From: a halophilic archaeon
GTDB taxonomy: Archaea > Halobacteriota > Halobacteria > Halobacteriales > Haladaptataceae
Reading direction: 5' to 3'
Length of the DNA stretch: 64,000 nt
NCBI GenBank assembly: GCA_003298465.1
Contig: QNGA01000003.1
Span: forward strand, 310,001-374,000
In this document: one piece after another, positions 1 through 10,107 of the stretch
Position numbering within the stretch: position 1 is the stretch's first letter
Layout of the letters: each line of letters begins with the position of its first letter
The notes under the pieces: model-generated
Seen by the model: the letters and a program-made list of their open reading frames with translations, nothing else
The model's database searches: none
What the model was told of the DNA's origin: nothing
Program-made: the position numbers and the translations under genes

Positions 1-139
1 TCTCCACGTCCTTGTTCGAGACGAAGCGTCCGCCGCCGACGCTCGCGCGCCGGTCGGCCGCCGCGACGACGGCGTCGCCGGCCGCCAGCGCGACGGTGGT
101 CGTTCCGGTCTTGGTCACCGAGTCGTCGGTGTCGTGCAT
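1..139 (-). CDS. psmB: Proteasome beta subunit, 5' part only (runs off the left edge)
   Basis: The minus strand from ATG at 137-139 reads MHDTDDSVTKTGTTTVALAA, followed by DAVVAAADRRAS and FVSNKDVE. The Gly-Thr-Thr-Thr stretch is the autoprocessing site that exposes the N-terminal catalytic Thr of 20S proteasome beta subunits, and DRRAS plus NKDV are typical downstream motifs. The product would be the peptidase subunit of the cytosolic archaeal 20S core. The propeptide would be only about 12 residues, much shorter than in the main haloarchaeal PsmB, so this may be a second beta paralogue. Only 46 codons are in the window, so active-site residues beyond the N-terminus cannot be checked. Confidence 0.85.
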   Translation of the reverse strand, partial: MHDTDDSVTKTGTTTVALAAGDAVVAAADRRASVGGGRFVSNKDVE

Positions 140-174
140 GGACGTACGGAGGGGCCAGCGACGGAAAAGTGTTA

Positions 175-192
175 GCTAAAATATATTTTAGC
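175..192. promoter_or_regulatory. 18-bp perfect AT-rich palindrome in the psmB promoter
   Basis: gctaaaatatattttagc is its own reverse complement. It sits 36-53 nt upstream of the proteasome beta start codon, in the only AT-rich patch of the 105-bp gap, so it overlaps or provides the TATA element. Its perfect symmetry also fits a binding site for a dimeric regulator. Which of the two it is cannot be settled from sequence. The 12-bp core recurs at 29364-29375. Confidence 0.5.
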
Positions 193-244
193 CGGCGAAG
201 CGACCGGTTCGTCCGCGACGGTCGGAGTGTCCGGACCCGCCCGG

Positions 245-949
245 TCAGGCGACGTCGCGGAGTCGCCCGAGCATCGCGTCCTTGTCGCAGTCCGTTATCG
301 CCAGCGAGAAGCCGTCCAGCCGCGCGAGCTTCGGGGCGTGTTCCCACAGGTCCTCGCGGTCGAGGCCGTGGAGGACGACGGCGTTCGGCGTCGGGGTGAC
401 GACGCGCATCGCCACCAGCGGAGACTCGCCGCGCGTGACGTTCGTGAACACGAGCGCGCGACTCGTGCTCTGGCCGTAGAGGCTGTAGAACTCCTCGCTG
501 GAGAGGCGGGTGATGGCCTGGATGCTGTCGATGACCGTGTGGCCCGACACCTGCGTCTGGCCGCCGTCCGCGAGCTCCTCGGCGTCGATGGCGTCGTAGA
601 ACCGCTCTAGGTCGATGGCGGTCGGATACTCCTGGAGGTCGTTGACGATGTCGCTGTCGAAGCCCGCGGAGACGACGCGGGCGTACTGTCGAATGCGGTC
701 GCCGCCCCGACGCTCGTCGATGTCCAGCAGGGCCGCGACGACGCGGCTGACGACGCCGATGCCGGGGTTGTCGCGCCGACCGCTCTCGTAGTCGCTGACG
801 ACCGACGACGACACATCGAGCTGGTCGGCGAGGTCGGTCTGGGAGACGTCGAAGTCCGTGCGCCACTTCCGGAGCGTCGCCCCGGGGTCGTCGCTCAGCG
901 TCACCTCTCCCGCGATGCGCTCGGCGAGGCGGCGACGTGCGTCGGTCAT
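245..949 (-). CDS. HTH transcriptional regulator (XRE-like N-terminus)
   Basis: This 234-residue soluble protein has a helix-turn-helix at about residues 28-58 (SQTDLADQLDVSSSVVSDYE), the sequence-reading pattern of Cro/XRE-type domains. It is followed by an arginine-rich segment (IDERRGGDRIRQYARVV) and a C-terminal domain of about 140 residues that I cannot name. The layout resembles archaeal XRE-type regulators with a conserved effector-like tail (COG1709-like, from memory). ATG at 949 is preferred over a TTG nine codons upstream. It lies just upstream of psmB on the same strand, but a 105-bp gap with its own AT-rich element separates them. Target genes are unknown. Confidence 0.75.
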   Translation of the reverse strand: MTDARRRLAERIAGEVTLSDDPGATLRKWRTDFDVSQTDLADQLDVSSSVVSDYESGRRDNPGIGVVSRVVAALLDIDERRGGDRIRQYARVVSAGFDSDIVNDLQEYPTAIDLERFYDAIDAEELADGGQTQVSGHTVIDSIQAITRLSSEEFYSLYGQSTSRALVFTNVTRGESPLVAMRVVTPTPNAVVLHGLDREDLWEHAPKLARLDGFSLAITDCDKDAMLGRLRDVA

Positions 950-1015
950 GTCTCCGTCTGTGCGAGTTGTCCGCAAAAGCGTGTCGATATCGGGGTTCGA
1001 CGCGCGACGAAACGG

Positions 1016-1840
1016 TCAGGCGAGCGCCACGTCGAGGTACAGCATCACGACGACGCCGACCATCAGGCCGAAGGTGGCCGCGCGCTCGTTCCCCCGGGCG
1101 TGGGTCTCCGGCACTATCTCGTCGCTGATGACGAACAGCATCCCGCCCGCCGCGAAGCCCATCGCGTAGGGGAGGAGCGGATTCGCGGCCTGTACCGCGA
1201 CCGCACCGAAGACGGCCAGCGGTATCTCGACCACGCCCGCCCGGAAGCCGGCGATGGCGGCGTAGAACAGCGACCCGAACCCGGCGTTGCGGGCGGCGAC
1301 CGAGACGGCCAGCCCCTCCGGAACGTTCTGGATGCCGATGGCGAGCATCAGCGCGAGCGCGTTGCCGAGCGACACCGGGTCGCCGTTCGCGGAACCGAAG
1401 CCGACGCCGACCGCCAGTCCCTCCGGCATGTTGTGGAGCGTGATGGCGACGATGAAGAGCAGGACCGACGCCACGCGGTCGGGGTCGGCCGCCCCGTTCG
1501 GTCGCGTCCGACCCGTGATGACGACGTGGACGTGGGGGACCCACTGGTCGGCCCGGTCGAGGACGGCGACGCCGAGCGCGATGCCGAGTATCACGGGGAC
1601 GACGCCGCCCCGGGGATGTTCGATGCCGGGGAGGATGAGGCTCGTGAAACTCGCCGACAGCATCACGCCGGCGGCGAACCCCAGCGCGGCGTCGAGCGAG
1701 CGCTCGGAGGGGTCGCGCCACACCAGCACGAGCGCCGCCCCGAGCGTGTTGAACGCCGCGATGACGACGCCGGCCAGGAGCGCCTGCCAGAGCGGGTCCT
1801 GCCCGGCGACGTCGACGAAGAGGTCGGCCAGCGTCGTCAC
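1016..1840 (-). CDS. ZIP-family divalent metal transporter
   Basis: This 274-residue membrane protein has about eight hydrophobic segments. It carries the ZIP signatures HNMPEGLAVGVGF and QNVPEGLAVSV, which in this family form the binuclear metal site in transmembrane helices 4 and 5. The second motif has Gln where His is usual. It should import Zn2+ or a related cation. A GTG start at 1840 is chosen because the hydrophobic family domain begins just after it; the open frame continues upstream only as noise over the divergent gene. It is divergent from the Cys-cluster gene with about 106 bp between starts. Metal specificity cannot be read from sequence. Confidence 0.8.
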   Translation of the reverse strand: MTTLADLFVDVAGQDPLWQALLAGVVIAAFNTLGAALVLVWRDPSERSLDAALGFAAGVMLSASFTSLILPGIEHPRGGVVPVILGIALGVAVLDRADQWVPHVHVVITGRTRPNGAADPDRVASVLLFIVAITLHNMPEGLAVGVGFGSANGDPVSLGNALALMLAIGIQNVPEGLAVSVAARNAGFGSLFYAAIAGFRAGVVEIPLAVFGAVAVQAANPLLPYAMGFAAGGMLFVISDEIVPETHARGNERAATFGLMVGVVVMLYLDVALA

Positions 1841-1946
1841 GAGTGTCGTTCGGTCGAACCGAGGAATGGAGGGACCAAAAAGACCCGTGGACCCGCCGCT
1901 CGATTCGAACGCGCCCTTTAACCGCACGAGGCCCCCAGGGCGAGGC

Positions 1947-2606
1947 ATGCAGAGCCTCGAAGCCGAACTCGAACAGGCCCGGGCGCTCGACCCCGACGAC
2001 CTCGCGGACGCCATCGAGGCCATCGGGTTCGAGTGTACGCGCTGCGGCGCCTGCTGCAAGTCGGAGGAGGACGACCCACACACCGCGACGGTGTTCCCCG
2101 ACGAGGTCCGGACGCTTCGGGACGCCACGGGGGAGGCGTGGCGCGACGTCGCCCGACCGATGCCGTACGGCCTGGAGGACGCGGACGGCGACCCGGCCGG
2201 CGAGACGTTCGAGTGGGCGCTCGGGACCGACGGCTGCGGCGACTGCCGGTTCTACGCGGAGGACGACGACGGCACCGGCGCCTGCACGGTCCACGCCGAC
2301 CGCCCGCTCGTCTGTCGGACCTACCCGTTCAGCGTCGCGCTCGGCGGCACCAGCCAGCCGATGGGCGAGGCGGTCGACGAGGAGGGGCTGGTCCGCGCCC
2401 ACGAGTGCGAGGGGCTGGGCCGGGACATCTCGCGGGACGACGCCGAGGAACTGGCGGGCGCGCTGAAAGAGCGCGCGGTCCGGGAGATAGAGGAGGCCAT
2501 CGCGGTCCGGGACGAGTACGAACCGGCGAACCCCGGTGCGGGCGAGGTGGTCGTCCACGATTCGGAGGGCGCGAAGCGTCCGGACGGGACGCCGTACGAG
2601 GGGTAG
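1947..2606 (+). CDS. YkgJ-family cysteine-cluster protein
   Basis: This 219-residue acidic soluble protein has CTRCGACCKSE near residue 33, then CGDC, a further Cys (GACTVH) and CRTYPF. That arrangement of CxxCxxCC followed by later Cys residues is the YkgJ/UPF0153 zinc- or iron-chelating pattern. The biochemical role of the family is poorly known. ATG at 1947 places the motif in the first 40 residues as usual. It is transcribed towards moeA with 40 bp between them, so co-expression with the molybdenum cofactor genes is possible but not shown. Confidence 0.8.
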   Translation: MQSLEAELEQARALDPDDLADAIEAIGFECTRCGACCKSEEDDPHTATVFPDEVRTLRDATGEAWRDVARPMPYGLEDADGDPAGETFEWALGTDGCGDCRFYAEDDDGTGACTVHADRPLVCRTYPFSVALGGTSQPMGEAVDEEGLVRAHECEGLGRDISRDDAEELAGALKERAVREIEEAIAVRDEYEPANPGAGEVVVHDSEGAKRPDGTPYEG

Positions 2607-2646
2607 GTCCCACTCACTTTTTGTTCGGCGACTCGAAGGGTGGCGT

Positions 2647-3879
2647 ATGACCGACGAGCAACCGGACCGCAAGGAGTCCGGGTTCAAGGAGACGACCCGC
2701 GTTCGGGCGGCCCGCGAGCGCCTCCGCGAGGTAGTCGCCGGCCACGACCGCACCGAGCGAGTGCCGCTGGACGCGGCGGACGGGCGGGTGCTCGCCGAGG
2801 CGGTCGTCGCCGAGCGGAACGTTCCCCACTACCCGCGGGCGGCGATGGACGGGTTCGCCGTGCGCGCCGAGGACACCTTCGGCGCGAGCGACCGCTCGCC
2901 CGAGATTCTGCGCAGCGCTGGCGAGGCAGCGTCGGTGGAACCGGGCGCGGCGGTCCGGGTCCACACCGGCAGCGAACTCCCCGAGGGCGCGGACGCCGTG
3001 GTGATGATAGAGCACGCTGACGAGCGCGGCGGCGACCTGGAGGTCTTCGACGCCGTCGGGGCGGGCGAGAACGTCGCGCCGGTCGGCGAGGACGTGGAAG
3101 CGGGCCAGCGCCTCTACGACGCGGGCCACCGCCTGCGTCCCTCCGACCTCGGCCTCCTGAAGTCGGTCGGCGTCCGCGAGGTCGAGGCGTACGAACCGCC
3201 GTCGGTGGCCGTGATTCCGACCGGCGAGGAGCTGGTCGCCGAGGACCCCGCGCCGGGCGAGGTGGTCGAGACGAACGGGCTCACCGTCTCGCGGTACGTC
3301 GAGCGCTGGGGCGGTGCGGCGACCTACCGGGACATGGTGACCGACGACCCGGACGCCCTGCGCGAGGCCGTCGAGCGCGACAGCGACCACGACGTGGTCG
3401 TCACGACCGGCGGGTCGTCGGTCGGCGAGCGCGACCTGCTCCCCGAGGTCGTCTCGGAGCTGGGCGAGGTGGTCGTCCACGGCGTCGCGCTGAAGCCCGG
3501 CCACCCCGTCGCGCTCGGCGTCGTCGAGGAGACGCCGGTCGTGATGCTCCCCGGCTACCCCGTCGCCTGCATCGTCAACGCCGTGCAGTTCCTCCGCCCC
3601 GCGACGAAGTGGGCCGGGAACCTACCCGTCCCCGACCCGCCGACGACGGACGCCCGACTCGACCGGAAGATACGGAGCGAACCCGGCGTCCGGACGTTCG
3701 CGCGCGTCTCCCTGTCGGACGAGGACGGCGAGCGCGTCGCCACGCCGACGCGGGCCAGCGGTTCGGGGGTCCTCTCCAGCGTCGCGCTGGCCGACGGCTG
3801 GGTCGTCGTCCCCGGGGCGAGCGAGGGGATTCCGGCGGACGAGGTCGTCGCGGTCCAGGACTGGGAGGGCCTGCCATGA
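2647..3879 (+). CDS. moeA: Molybdopterin molybdenumtransferase MoeA (copy 1)
   Basis: This 410-residue protein is the usual length for MoeA, which inserts molybdate into adenylylated molybdopterin with loss of AMP. Visible motifs are [32 protein letters not shown], the MoCF-binding [11 protein letters not shown] and [11 protein letters not shown]. The N-terminal half carries the MoeA N and linker domains, the middle the MogA-like domain, and the last 70 residues the MoeA C domain. Start ATG at 2647. A second moeA lies 123 bp downstream on the same strand; paired moeA genes are common in archaea and may separate Mo from W use (family knowledge, not shown here). Confidence 0.92.
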   Translation: MTDEQPDRKESGFKETTRVRAARERLREVVAGHDRTERVPLDAADGRVLAEAVVAERNVPHYPRAAMDGFAVRAEDTFGASDRSPEILRSAGEAASVEPGAAVRVHTGSELPEGADAVVMIEHADERGGDLEVFDAVGAGENVAPVGEDVEAGQRLYDAGHRLRPSDLGLLKSVGVREVEAYEPPSVAVIPTGEELVAEDPAPGEVVETNGLTVSRYVERWGGAATYRDMVTDDPDALREAVERDSDHDVVVTTGGSSVGERDLLPEVVSELGEVVVHGVALKPGHPVALGVVEETPVVMLPGYPVACIVNAVQFLRPATKWAGNLPVPDPPTTDARLDRKIRSEPGVRTFARVSLSDEDGERVATPTRASGSGVLSSVALADGWVVVPGASEGIPADEVVAVQDWEGLP

Positions 3880-4002
3880 GTTTCGGACGTGAGCGTTGGC
3901 GTCGTTTCGGCCGGCCGGCCGACCGCGAGCGGTCGACGACCCGCGTCGTCGGACGACTGTGCGATGCCGGGGGACCGGCACCGACGCCGGGGGGTGACGT
4001 CC

Positions 4003-5898
4003 GTGAGTGACCGCAAGGAGTTCCGCGACCTCGCGCCGCCCGAGCGAGCGCACGAGGCCATCGCCTCGCTCGACCTCGACCCCGACCCCGAGACGGTTCC
4101 CCTCGACGACGCCCAGGGCCGGGTCCTCGCGGAGCGGCTGGACGCCGCCCTCGACGTGCCGGGGTTCGACCGCGCGAGCATGGACGGGTACGCCGTCCGG
4201 GCGCGGGACACCTTCGGTGCCGACGAGGCCGACCCCGTCGTCCTCGACCTCGTCGGGACGGTCCACGCGGGCGAGAAGCCGGACGCCGCGGTCGGCGAGG
4301 GCGAGGCGGTCGAGATATCGACCGGCGCGGTGATGCCGGACGGCGCGGACGCGGTGGTGATGGTCGAGCGGACCGACGAGGTGGCCGACGACGGCCCGGG
4401 CGTCGCGGTGCGGACCGCGCTCGCGCCGGGGGACAACGTGATGCTCGCCGGGGCGGACGTCGCGGCCGGCGAGCGCGCGCTCGGCCCCGGAACGCGGCTC
4501 ACGGCCCGCGAGATCGGCCTGCTGTCCGCGCTCGGCGTCGACGAGGTGCCGGTCCGGGGCCGCCCGCGGGTCGGCATCATCTCGACGGGCGACGAACTCG
4601 TCCGGCCGGGCGGCGACCTCGACAGCGCCGCGGGCGAGATATACGACGTGAACAGCTACACCGTCGCGGCGGCGGTCGAGGAGGCCGGCGGCGTCCCCGA
4701 ACTCTACCCCCACGCCGGCGACGACTACGAGGAGATGGAGCGCATCCTGCTGGAGGCGGCCGGGGAGTGCGACCTCGTGCTCTCGTCTGGGTCGACCAGC
4801 GCGAGCGCGGTGGACGTCATCTACCGCGTCGTCGAGGAGGGCGGCGAACTCCTGCTGCACGGCGTCGCGGTCAAGCCCGGCAAGCCGATGCTCGTCGGCC
4901 GCCTGGACGAGTCGGCGTACGTCGGGCTACCGGGCTACCCCGTCTCGGCGCTCACCATCTTCCGGACGTTCGTCGCGCCGGCGGTCCGCGAGGCGGCGGG
5001 GCTGCCGGAGCCGCGGACCGCGACCGTCGCCGCCGAGATGGCCGTCGAGGAGCGCTACGGCGAGGGCCGCACCCGGCTGATGCCGACCGGTCTCGTGGAG
5101 GACGCGACGGGAACGACGCTCGCCTACCCCGTGGACAAGGGCAGCGGCGCGACGACGAGCCTCGTGGAGGCCGACGGCGTGGTCGAGGTGCCGGCCGACA
5201 CCGCCTACCTCGCCGAGGGGGAGTCGGTCGACGTGCGACTGTTCTCGCCGGACGTGCGCCCGCCGACCGTCTTCGGCGTCGGCGAGGACGACCCCGCGCT
5301 CTCGCGGCTGCTCGACCGACTCGACCGACCGCGCTACCTCGCGGTCGGGAGTCGGCAGGGGCTACGTCGGCTCCGCGACGGCGTGCCGGACTTCGCGGTG
5401 ATCACCGGCGAGCGGACGGCGGACGTCGACGCGACGGAACTCGCCTCGTACCGCCGGGAGTGGGGGCTGGTCGTCCCGTCGGGGAACCCCGAGGGCGTCG
5501 ACGGACTCGCCGACCTGGTCGACCGGGACCTGCGGTTCGTCAACCGCGGGACCGACTCCGGCCTGCGGACGACGCTCGGTAACGCCCTCGCGGACCTGGC
5601 CGACGACCGCGACGTCTCGCGCCGCGACCTCGTCGAGTCCATCGCCGGGTTCGAACTCGCGGCGAAGGCCCACGAGAGCCCCGCGCGGAAGGTCGCGGCG
5701 GGCGAGGCGGACGCCGGTCTCGGCCTGCGGTCGACCGCCGAGAGGCTGGGACTGGGGTTCGTCCCGCACGGCGAGGAGGAGGTCCGGGTGCTGGGGAACG
5801 ACGCGCGGCTGGAGAAGGCGGGGGTTCGAGCGCTCCGGGAGGCCCTCGATTCGGCGCTAGTCGGTGTACTCGACGGACTGACCGGCGTTCGACAGTAA
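4003..5898 (+). CDS. moeA: MoeA fused to a C-terminal substrate-binding-protein-like domain (copy 2)
   Basis: This 631-residue protein has residues 1 to about 405 as a full MoeA ([56 protein letters not shown]). From about residue 421 there is a second domain ([20 protein letters not shown]..., [33 protein letters not shown]) resembling the PBP/LysR-type domain often fused to archaeal MoeA. The tail may sense a ligand such as molybdate or tungstate; that is inference. GTG at 4003 is chosen because GGGGTGA, close to the haloarchaeal Shine-Dalgarno GGAGGTGA, ends five bases upstream. The 3' end overlaps the convergent HAD gene by 42 bp. Confidence 0.9.
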   Translation: MSDRKEFRDLAPPERAHEAIASLDLDPDPETVPLDDAQGRVLAERLDAALDVPGFDRASMDGYAVRARDTFGADEADPVVLDLVGTVHAGEKPDAAVGEGEAVEISTGAVMPDGADAVVMVERTDEVADDGPGVAVRTALAPGDNVMLAGADVAAGERALGPGTRLTAREIGLLSALGVDEVPVRGRPRVGIISTGDELVRPGGDLDSAAGEIYDVNSYTVAAAVEEAGGVPELYPHAGDDYEEMERILLEAAGECDLVLSSGSTSASAVDVIYRVVEEGGELLLHGVAVKPGKPMLVGRLDESAYVGLPGYPVSALTIFRTFVAPAVREAAGLPEPRTATVAAEMAVEERYGEGRTRLMPTGLVEDATGTTLAYPVDKGSGATTSLVEADGVVEVPADTAYLAEGESVDVRLFSPDVRPPTVFGVGEDDPALSRLLDRLDRPRYLAVGSRQGLRRLRDGVPDFAVITGERTADVDATELASYRREWGLVVPSGNPEGVDGLADLVDRDLRFVNRGTDSGLRTTLGNALADLADDRDVSRRDLVESIAGFELAAKAHESPARKVAAGEADAGLGLRSTAERLGLGFVPHGEEEVRVLGNDARLEKAGVRALREALDSALVGVLDGLTGVRQ

Positions 5899-6519
5899 AT
5901 CCTCGAACGTCTCGACGCGGTAGTCGCCGAGCACGCAGTGTCGACGGTTGTCGGGTCCGTGGCGCTCGACGTGGACGGCGTCGAGGCCCGCGTTCCACGC
6001 CGCGCCGACGTCGCTGGAGCCGTCGCCGGCGAGGACGCCGCGCTGTCCCGCGTGAGCGCCGATTTCGCTCATCGCGTACTCGACCGGGGACGGGTCGGGC
6101 TTCCAGCCCAGTTCCTCGTCGCAGCAGACGACGGCGTCGAACCAGTCGCGGATGCCGAGTTCGTCGATGACGGGGTGGGCGAGGAACGGCTGGCAGTGAG
6201 TCACGAGGCCGACCGGGCAGTCGAGGTCCGCGACGAACGCGGCGTCGTCGTAGAGGAAGGTCTCCTCCGCCCGTAGCTGCGGGTCCTCGATGTCGTGGAA
6301 CGCCTCCCAGAACGTCGGCGGGTCGATACCCCACTCGCGCAACTGGGCGTCCCGCGACCCGCCGAGTCCGTGCCAGATGATCTCGGCCTCGCGGTCGGTG
6401 AACTCCCGACCGAGCCGGTCGCTCACGCGGTCGAACACCTCGCGGGTGTACGACCACTCCGTGTCGATGAGCGTGCCGTCCAGGTCGAGCAGCCAGAAAT
6501 CGTACTCGCGGGCGACCAT
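5857..6519 (-). CDS. HAD-superfamily hydrolase (phosphoglycolate-phosphatase-like)
   Basis: This 220-residue soluble enzyme has HAD motif I as DLDGTLID at residue 11, motif II near LVTHCQPF, the motif III Lys in GWKPDPSP and motif IV GDGSSDVGAA. The cap insertion after motif I is the helical C1 type, as in small phosphatases or beta-phosphoglucomutase-like proteins. The substrate is not predictable. ATG at 6519 opens directly onto motif I. The gene converges with moeA copy 2, sharing 42 bp at the 3' ends, and is divergent from the M24-like gene across a 120-bp gap. Confidence 0.82.
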   Translation of the reverse strand: MVAREYDFWLLDLDGTLIDTEWSYTREVFDRVSDRLGREFTDREAEIIWHGLGGSRDAQLREWGIDPPTFWEAFHDIEDPQLRAEETFLYDDAAFVADLDCPVGLVTHCQPFLAHPVIDELGIRDWFDAVVCCDEELGWKPDPSPVEYAMSEIGAHAGQRGVLAGDGSSDVGAAWNAGLDAVHVERHGPDNRRHCVLGDYRVETFEDLLSNAGQSVEYTD

Positions 6520-6639
6520 CGGGACTGTTAGTGTAGCATCGCCGCAACCATAAGCATTTTGACTGGATCTCCGAGAGGAACTCGCTCCCGCGGCCCCGGA
6601 ACACCCTCCTTCAAGACCCGCGCTCCCGACTCGGTTACC

Positions 6640-7719
6640 ATGACGAAACAGGACCGCCTGGACGAGTTTCTCGCGGAGCGCGACCTCGAATCCGTCTGGT
6701 TCGCCCGGCCGAACTCCTTCGCCTGGCTCACCGGCGGGGACAACGTCGTCGACCGCGCCGGTGACGTCGGCGTCGCGGCAGTGGGCTACGACGGTGACGG
6801 TCTCCGCGTCGTCACGAACGACATCGAGGCCCAGCGACTTCGGGACGAGGAACTGGCCGACGACGTCCCCGTCGTGGAGTTTCCGTGGTACGAGTCGTCG
6901 CTCGCGGAGGCGGTGGCGGAGCGCGCCGCGACGCCCGCGGCGGCGGACTTCGACGTGCCGGGCTTCGAGTCCGTCGACGCGTCGCCGCTGCGCCAGCCGC
7001 TCACGGACGGGGACGCCGACCGCTACCGCGAACTCGGCGAGGAGACGGCCCGCGCGGTCGAGGCCATCTGCGCCGAACTCGAATCGACCGACACCGAGCG
7101 CGAGGTGGCGTCCGCCCTCCGGGGCGCGCTCGACGCCCGCGGCATCGAGTCGCCCGTGGCGCTGGTCGGCGGTAGCGAGCGCGCCCAGAAGTACCGCCAC
7201 TACACGCCGACCGACGCCGAACTCGGCGACTACGCGCTCGTCTCCGTCACCGCCGAACGCGACGGCCTCCACGCCAGCCTCACCCGGACCGTCGCGTTCG
7301 ACCAGCCGGAGTGGCTGCCCCAGCGCCACCAGGTCGCCGCCACGGTCGAGGTGACCGCGCTCGCCGCCACCCGGCGCGTCGCGGAACTGGACGGTCGCGC
7401 GTCGGACGTGTTCGACGCCATCCGGGCGGCCTACGAGCATCTCGGCCACCCCGACGAGTGGCAGCGCCACCACCAGGGCGGCGCGGCGGGCTACGCCGGT
7501 CGCGAGTGGATAGCCACGCCGACGGCGGACGCCGAGATTCGCCTCCCAATGGCGTTCGCCTGGAATCCGACGGTCCAGGGCGCGAAGAGCGAGGACACCG
7601 TCCTCGTCGACGAGGACGGCATGGAGGTGCTGACCGAGACCGGCGAGTGGCCGACACAACCCGTGATGGCCTACGACTACGAGGCGGCGCTCGAACGCCC
7701 TGCCGTGCTCGAACCGTAG
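6640..7719 (+). CDS. M24 (Xaa-Pro peptidase/creatinase) family protein with degenerate metal site
   Basis: This 359-residue cytosolic protein has the two-part creatinase/prolidase layout: an N-terminal domain (about 1-135) and a pita-bread domain. In active M24 peptidases the metal is held by Asp, Asp, His, Glu, Glu. Here the strand that should carry the first Asp reads LVSVTAE, the second position reads HASLTRT (Ser for Asp), and only [16 protein letters not shown] and neighbouring residues keep family character. Similar HHQGG-type members exist in other prokaryotes (recollection). It is probably not a standard metallopeptidase. ATG at 6640 gives the expected N-terminus. Confidence 0.75.
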   Translation: MTKQDRLDEFLAERDLESVWFARPNSFAWLTGGDNVVDRAGDVGVAAVGYDGDGLRVVTNDIEAQRLRDEELADDVPVVEFPWYESSLAEAVAERAATPAAADFDVPGFESVDASPLRQPLTDGDADRYRELGEETARAVEAICAELESTDTEREVASALRGALDARGIESPVALVGGSERAQKYRHYTPTDAELGDYALVSVTAERDGLHASLTRTVAFDQPEWLPQRHQVAATVEVTALAATRRVAELDGRASDVFDAIRAAYEHLGHPDEWQRHHQGGAAGYAGREWIATPTADAEIRLPMAFAWNPTVQGAKSEDTVLVDEDGMEVLTETGEWPTQPVMAYDYEAALERPAVLEP

Positions 7720-7769
7720 CACCCCTCGTTCGACGCCTGTCGAAGGTAGATTCGACGCGTTCGGATACC

Positions 7770-7777
7770 TTTTTACA
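7770..7777 (+). promoter_or_regulatory. TATA box for malic enzyme
   Basis: tttttaca lies 23-30 nt before the ATG at 7800, the spacing expected for a leaderless haloarchaeal transcript; flanking DNA is GC-rich. Confidence 0.6.
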
Positions 7778-7799
7778 CGAGGGGACGGACGTACCGCGC

Positions 7800-10058
7800 A
7801 TGGGACTCGACGAGGACTCTCTCGATTACCACCGGCGCGAACCGCCGGGGAAGATCGAGATTTCGACGACGAAACCGACCAACACACAGCGTGACCTGAG
7901 CCTGGCGTACTCCCCCGGGGTCGCCGCACCCTGTAACGAGATCGACGCCGACGCCGAGGCGGCGTACTCCTACACGGCGAAGGGGAACCTCGTCGGCGTC
8001 GTCTCGAACGGCAGCGCCGTGCTCGGCCTCGGCGACATCGGCGCCCAGGCGTCCAAACCCGTGATGGAGGGCAAGGGCGTGCTGTTCAAGCGGTTCGCCG
8101 ACATCGACGTGTTCGACCTCGAACTGGAACAGGCCGACCCCGAGGACATCGTCCGGACCGTCAGCGCGATGGAACCGACGTTCGGCGGCATCAACCTGGA
8201 GGACATCAAGGCCCCGGAGTGTTTCGAGATAGAGGAACGGCTCCGGGAGGAGATAGACATCCCCGTCTTCCACGACGACCAGCACGGGACCGCCATCATC
8301 AGCGGGGCCGCCCTGTTGAACGCCACCGAGATAAACGGCAAGGACCTCGAAAACCTCGAAATCGTCTTCTCCGGTGCCGGCGCGTCGGCCATCGCCACCG
8401 CGCGCTTCTACGTCAGCCTGGGCGCGCGCAAGGAGAACATCACGATGTGTGACTCCTCCGGCATCATCACCGAGAACCGGGCCGCCCGCGGCGACGTCAA
8501 CGAGTACAAGACCGAGTTCGCCCGCGACGTGCCGGAGGGCGACCTGGCCGACGCCATGGCGGGCGCCGACGTGTTCGTCGGCCTCTCGGTCGGCGGCATC
8601 GTCAGCGAGGAGATGGTTCGCTCGATGGCCGCCGACCCGGTCATCTTCGCCATGGCGAACCCCGACCCCGAAATCGGCTACGAGGAGGCGAAGGCCGCCC
8701 GCGACGACACTGTCATCATGGCGACCGGGCGCTCGGACTATCCGAACATGGTGAACAACGTCCTCGGGTTCCCCTTCATCTTCCGCGGCGCGCTCGACGT
8801 GCGCGCGAGCGACATCAACGAGGACATGAAGGTCGCCGCCGCGGAGGCGCTCGCCGACCTCGCCAAGAAGGACGTGCCCGACGCCGTCGTCAAGGCGTAC
8901 GGCGACCAGCCGCTCCAGTTCGGCCCCGACTACATCATCCCGAAACCGCTGGACCCCCGCGTCCTCTTCGAAATCGCGCCCGCAGTCGCCGAGGCCGCGA
9001 TGGAGTCCGGCGTCGCCCGGAGCGAACTCGACACCGACGAGTACGTCGAGACGCTCGAAGCCCGCCTCGGCAAGTCCCGCGAGATGATGCGCGTCGTGCT
9101 GAACAAGGCCAAGAGCGACCCGAAGCGCGTCGCGCTCGCCGAGGGCACGGACGAGAAGATGATCCGCGCCGCCTACCAGATTCGCGACCAGGGCATCGCC
9201 GAACCGGTGCTCATCGGCGACCAGGCGGAGATAGCGGCGACCGCCGACGACCTCGGACTGGACTTCGACCCCACGGTCGCGGACCCGTCGACCGGCGACT
9301 ACGAGGCGTACGCCGACCGCCTGTACGAACTCCGCCGGCGCAAGGGAATCACCCGCAGCGAGGCCGGCGAACTCGTCCGGAAGGACAGCAACTACTTCGG
9401 GAGCGTGATGGTCGAACAGGGCGACGCCGACGCGATGCTGACCGGCCTCACCCACCACTACCCCTCCGCGCTCCGGCCGCCGCTCCAGGTCATCGGCACC
9501 GCGCCGGACGCCGACTACGCGGCGGGCGTCTACCTCCTCACGTTCAAGAACCGCGTCGTCTTCTGCGCCGACGCGACGGTCAACCAAGACCCCGACGAGG
9601 AGGTCCTCGCGGAGATCACCCGTCACACCGCCGAACTCGCGCGCCGGTTCAACGTCGAACCGCGCGCCGCGATGCTGTCGTACTCGAACTTCGGGAGCGT
9701 CGACAACGAGGGAACGCGGAAACCCCGCCGCGCCGCCGAGACCCTGCGCGAGGACCCCTCCGTGGACTTCCCGGTCGACGGCGAGATGCAGGCCGACACC
9801 GCCGTCGTCTCCGACATCCTGAACGGCACCTACGAGTTCTCGGACCTCGACGACCCCGCGAACGTGCTCGTGTTCCCGAACCTCGAGGCCGGCAACATCG
9901 GCTACAAGCTCCTCCAGCGCCTCGGCGGCGCGGAGGCCATCGGCCCGATGCTGGTCGGCATGGACAAGCCCGTCCACGTCCTCCAGCGCGGCGACGAGGT
10001 CAAGGACATCGTGAACCTCGCCGGCGTCGCGGTCGTCGACGCCCAGCAGAACGAGTAG
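7800..10058 (+). CDS. maeB: NADP-dependent malic enzyme with C-terminal phosphotransacetylase-like domain (MaeB type)
   Basis: This 752-residue enzyme decarboxylates malate to pyruvate, supplying NADPH and pyruvate for gluconeogenesis. Residues 1 to about 420 are the malic enzyme part: [12 protein letters not shown], the catalytic region [20 protein letters not shown] and the nucleotide-binding [15 protein letters not shown]. From about 430 onward there is a phosphate acetyltransferase-like domain ([49 protein letters not shown]). The same fusion is found in bacterial MaeB, where the tail is regulatory (binds acetyl-CoA) and not catalytic. ATG at 7800 follows a well-placed TATA box. It stands alone, with convergent neighbours downstream. 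Confidence 0.93.
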   Translation: MGLDEDSLDYHRREPPGKIEISTTKPTNTQRDLSLAYSPGVAAPCNEIDADAEAAYSYTAKGNLVGVVSNGSAVLGLGDIGAQASKPVMEGKGVLFKRFADIDVFDLELEQADPEDIVRTVSAMEPTFGGINLEDIKAPECFEIEERLREEIDIPVFHDDQHGTAIISGAALLNATEINGKDLENLEIVFSGAGASAIATARFYVSLGARKENITMCDSSGIITENRAARGDVNEYKTEFARDVPEGDLADAMAGADVFVGLSVGGIVSEEMVRSMAADPVIFAMANPDPEIGYEEAKAARDDTVIMATGRSDYPNMVNNVLGFPFIFRGALDVRASDINEDMKVAAAEALADLAKKDVPDAVVKAYGDQPLQFGPDYIIPKPLDPRVLFEIAPAVAEAAMESGVARSELDTDEYVETLEARLGKSREMMRVVLNKAKSDPKRVALAEGTDEKMIRAAYQIRDQGIAEPVLIGDQAEIAATADDLGLDFDPTVADPSTGDYEAYADRLYELRRRKGITRSEAGELVRKDSNYFGSVMVEQGDADAMLTGLTHHYPSALRPPLQVIGTAPDADYAAGVYLLTFKNRVVFCADATVNQDPDEEVLAEITRHTAELARRFNVEPRAAMLSYSNFGSVDNEGTRKPRRAAETLREDPSVDFPVDGEMQADTAVVSDILNGTYEFSDLDDPANVLVFPNLEAGNIGYKLLQRLGGAEAIGPMLVGMDKPVHVLQRGDEVKDIVNLAGVAVVDAQQNE

Positions 10059-10107
10059 GCGGTCGGGTCTCCCGGAGGCCGGCGACCGTTCGCTCGAACG
10101 CCGCGGT

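Noticed and set aside
1287..1946. Upstream extension of the YkgJ gene
   Set aside because: The extra residues lie antisense to the ZIP transporter and lack family features; ATG 1947 places the Cys motif as expected.
5857..7929. 690-codon minus-strand frame including the HAD gene
   Set aside because: Only the last 220 residues show HAD motifs; the rest lies antisense to the M24-like gene and is Arg/Val-rich.
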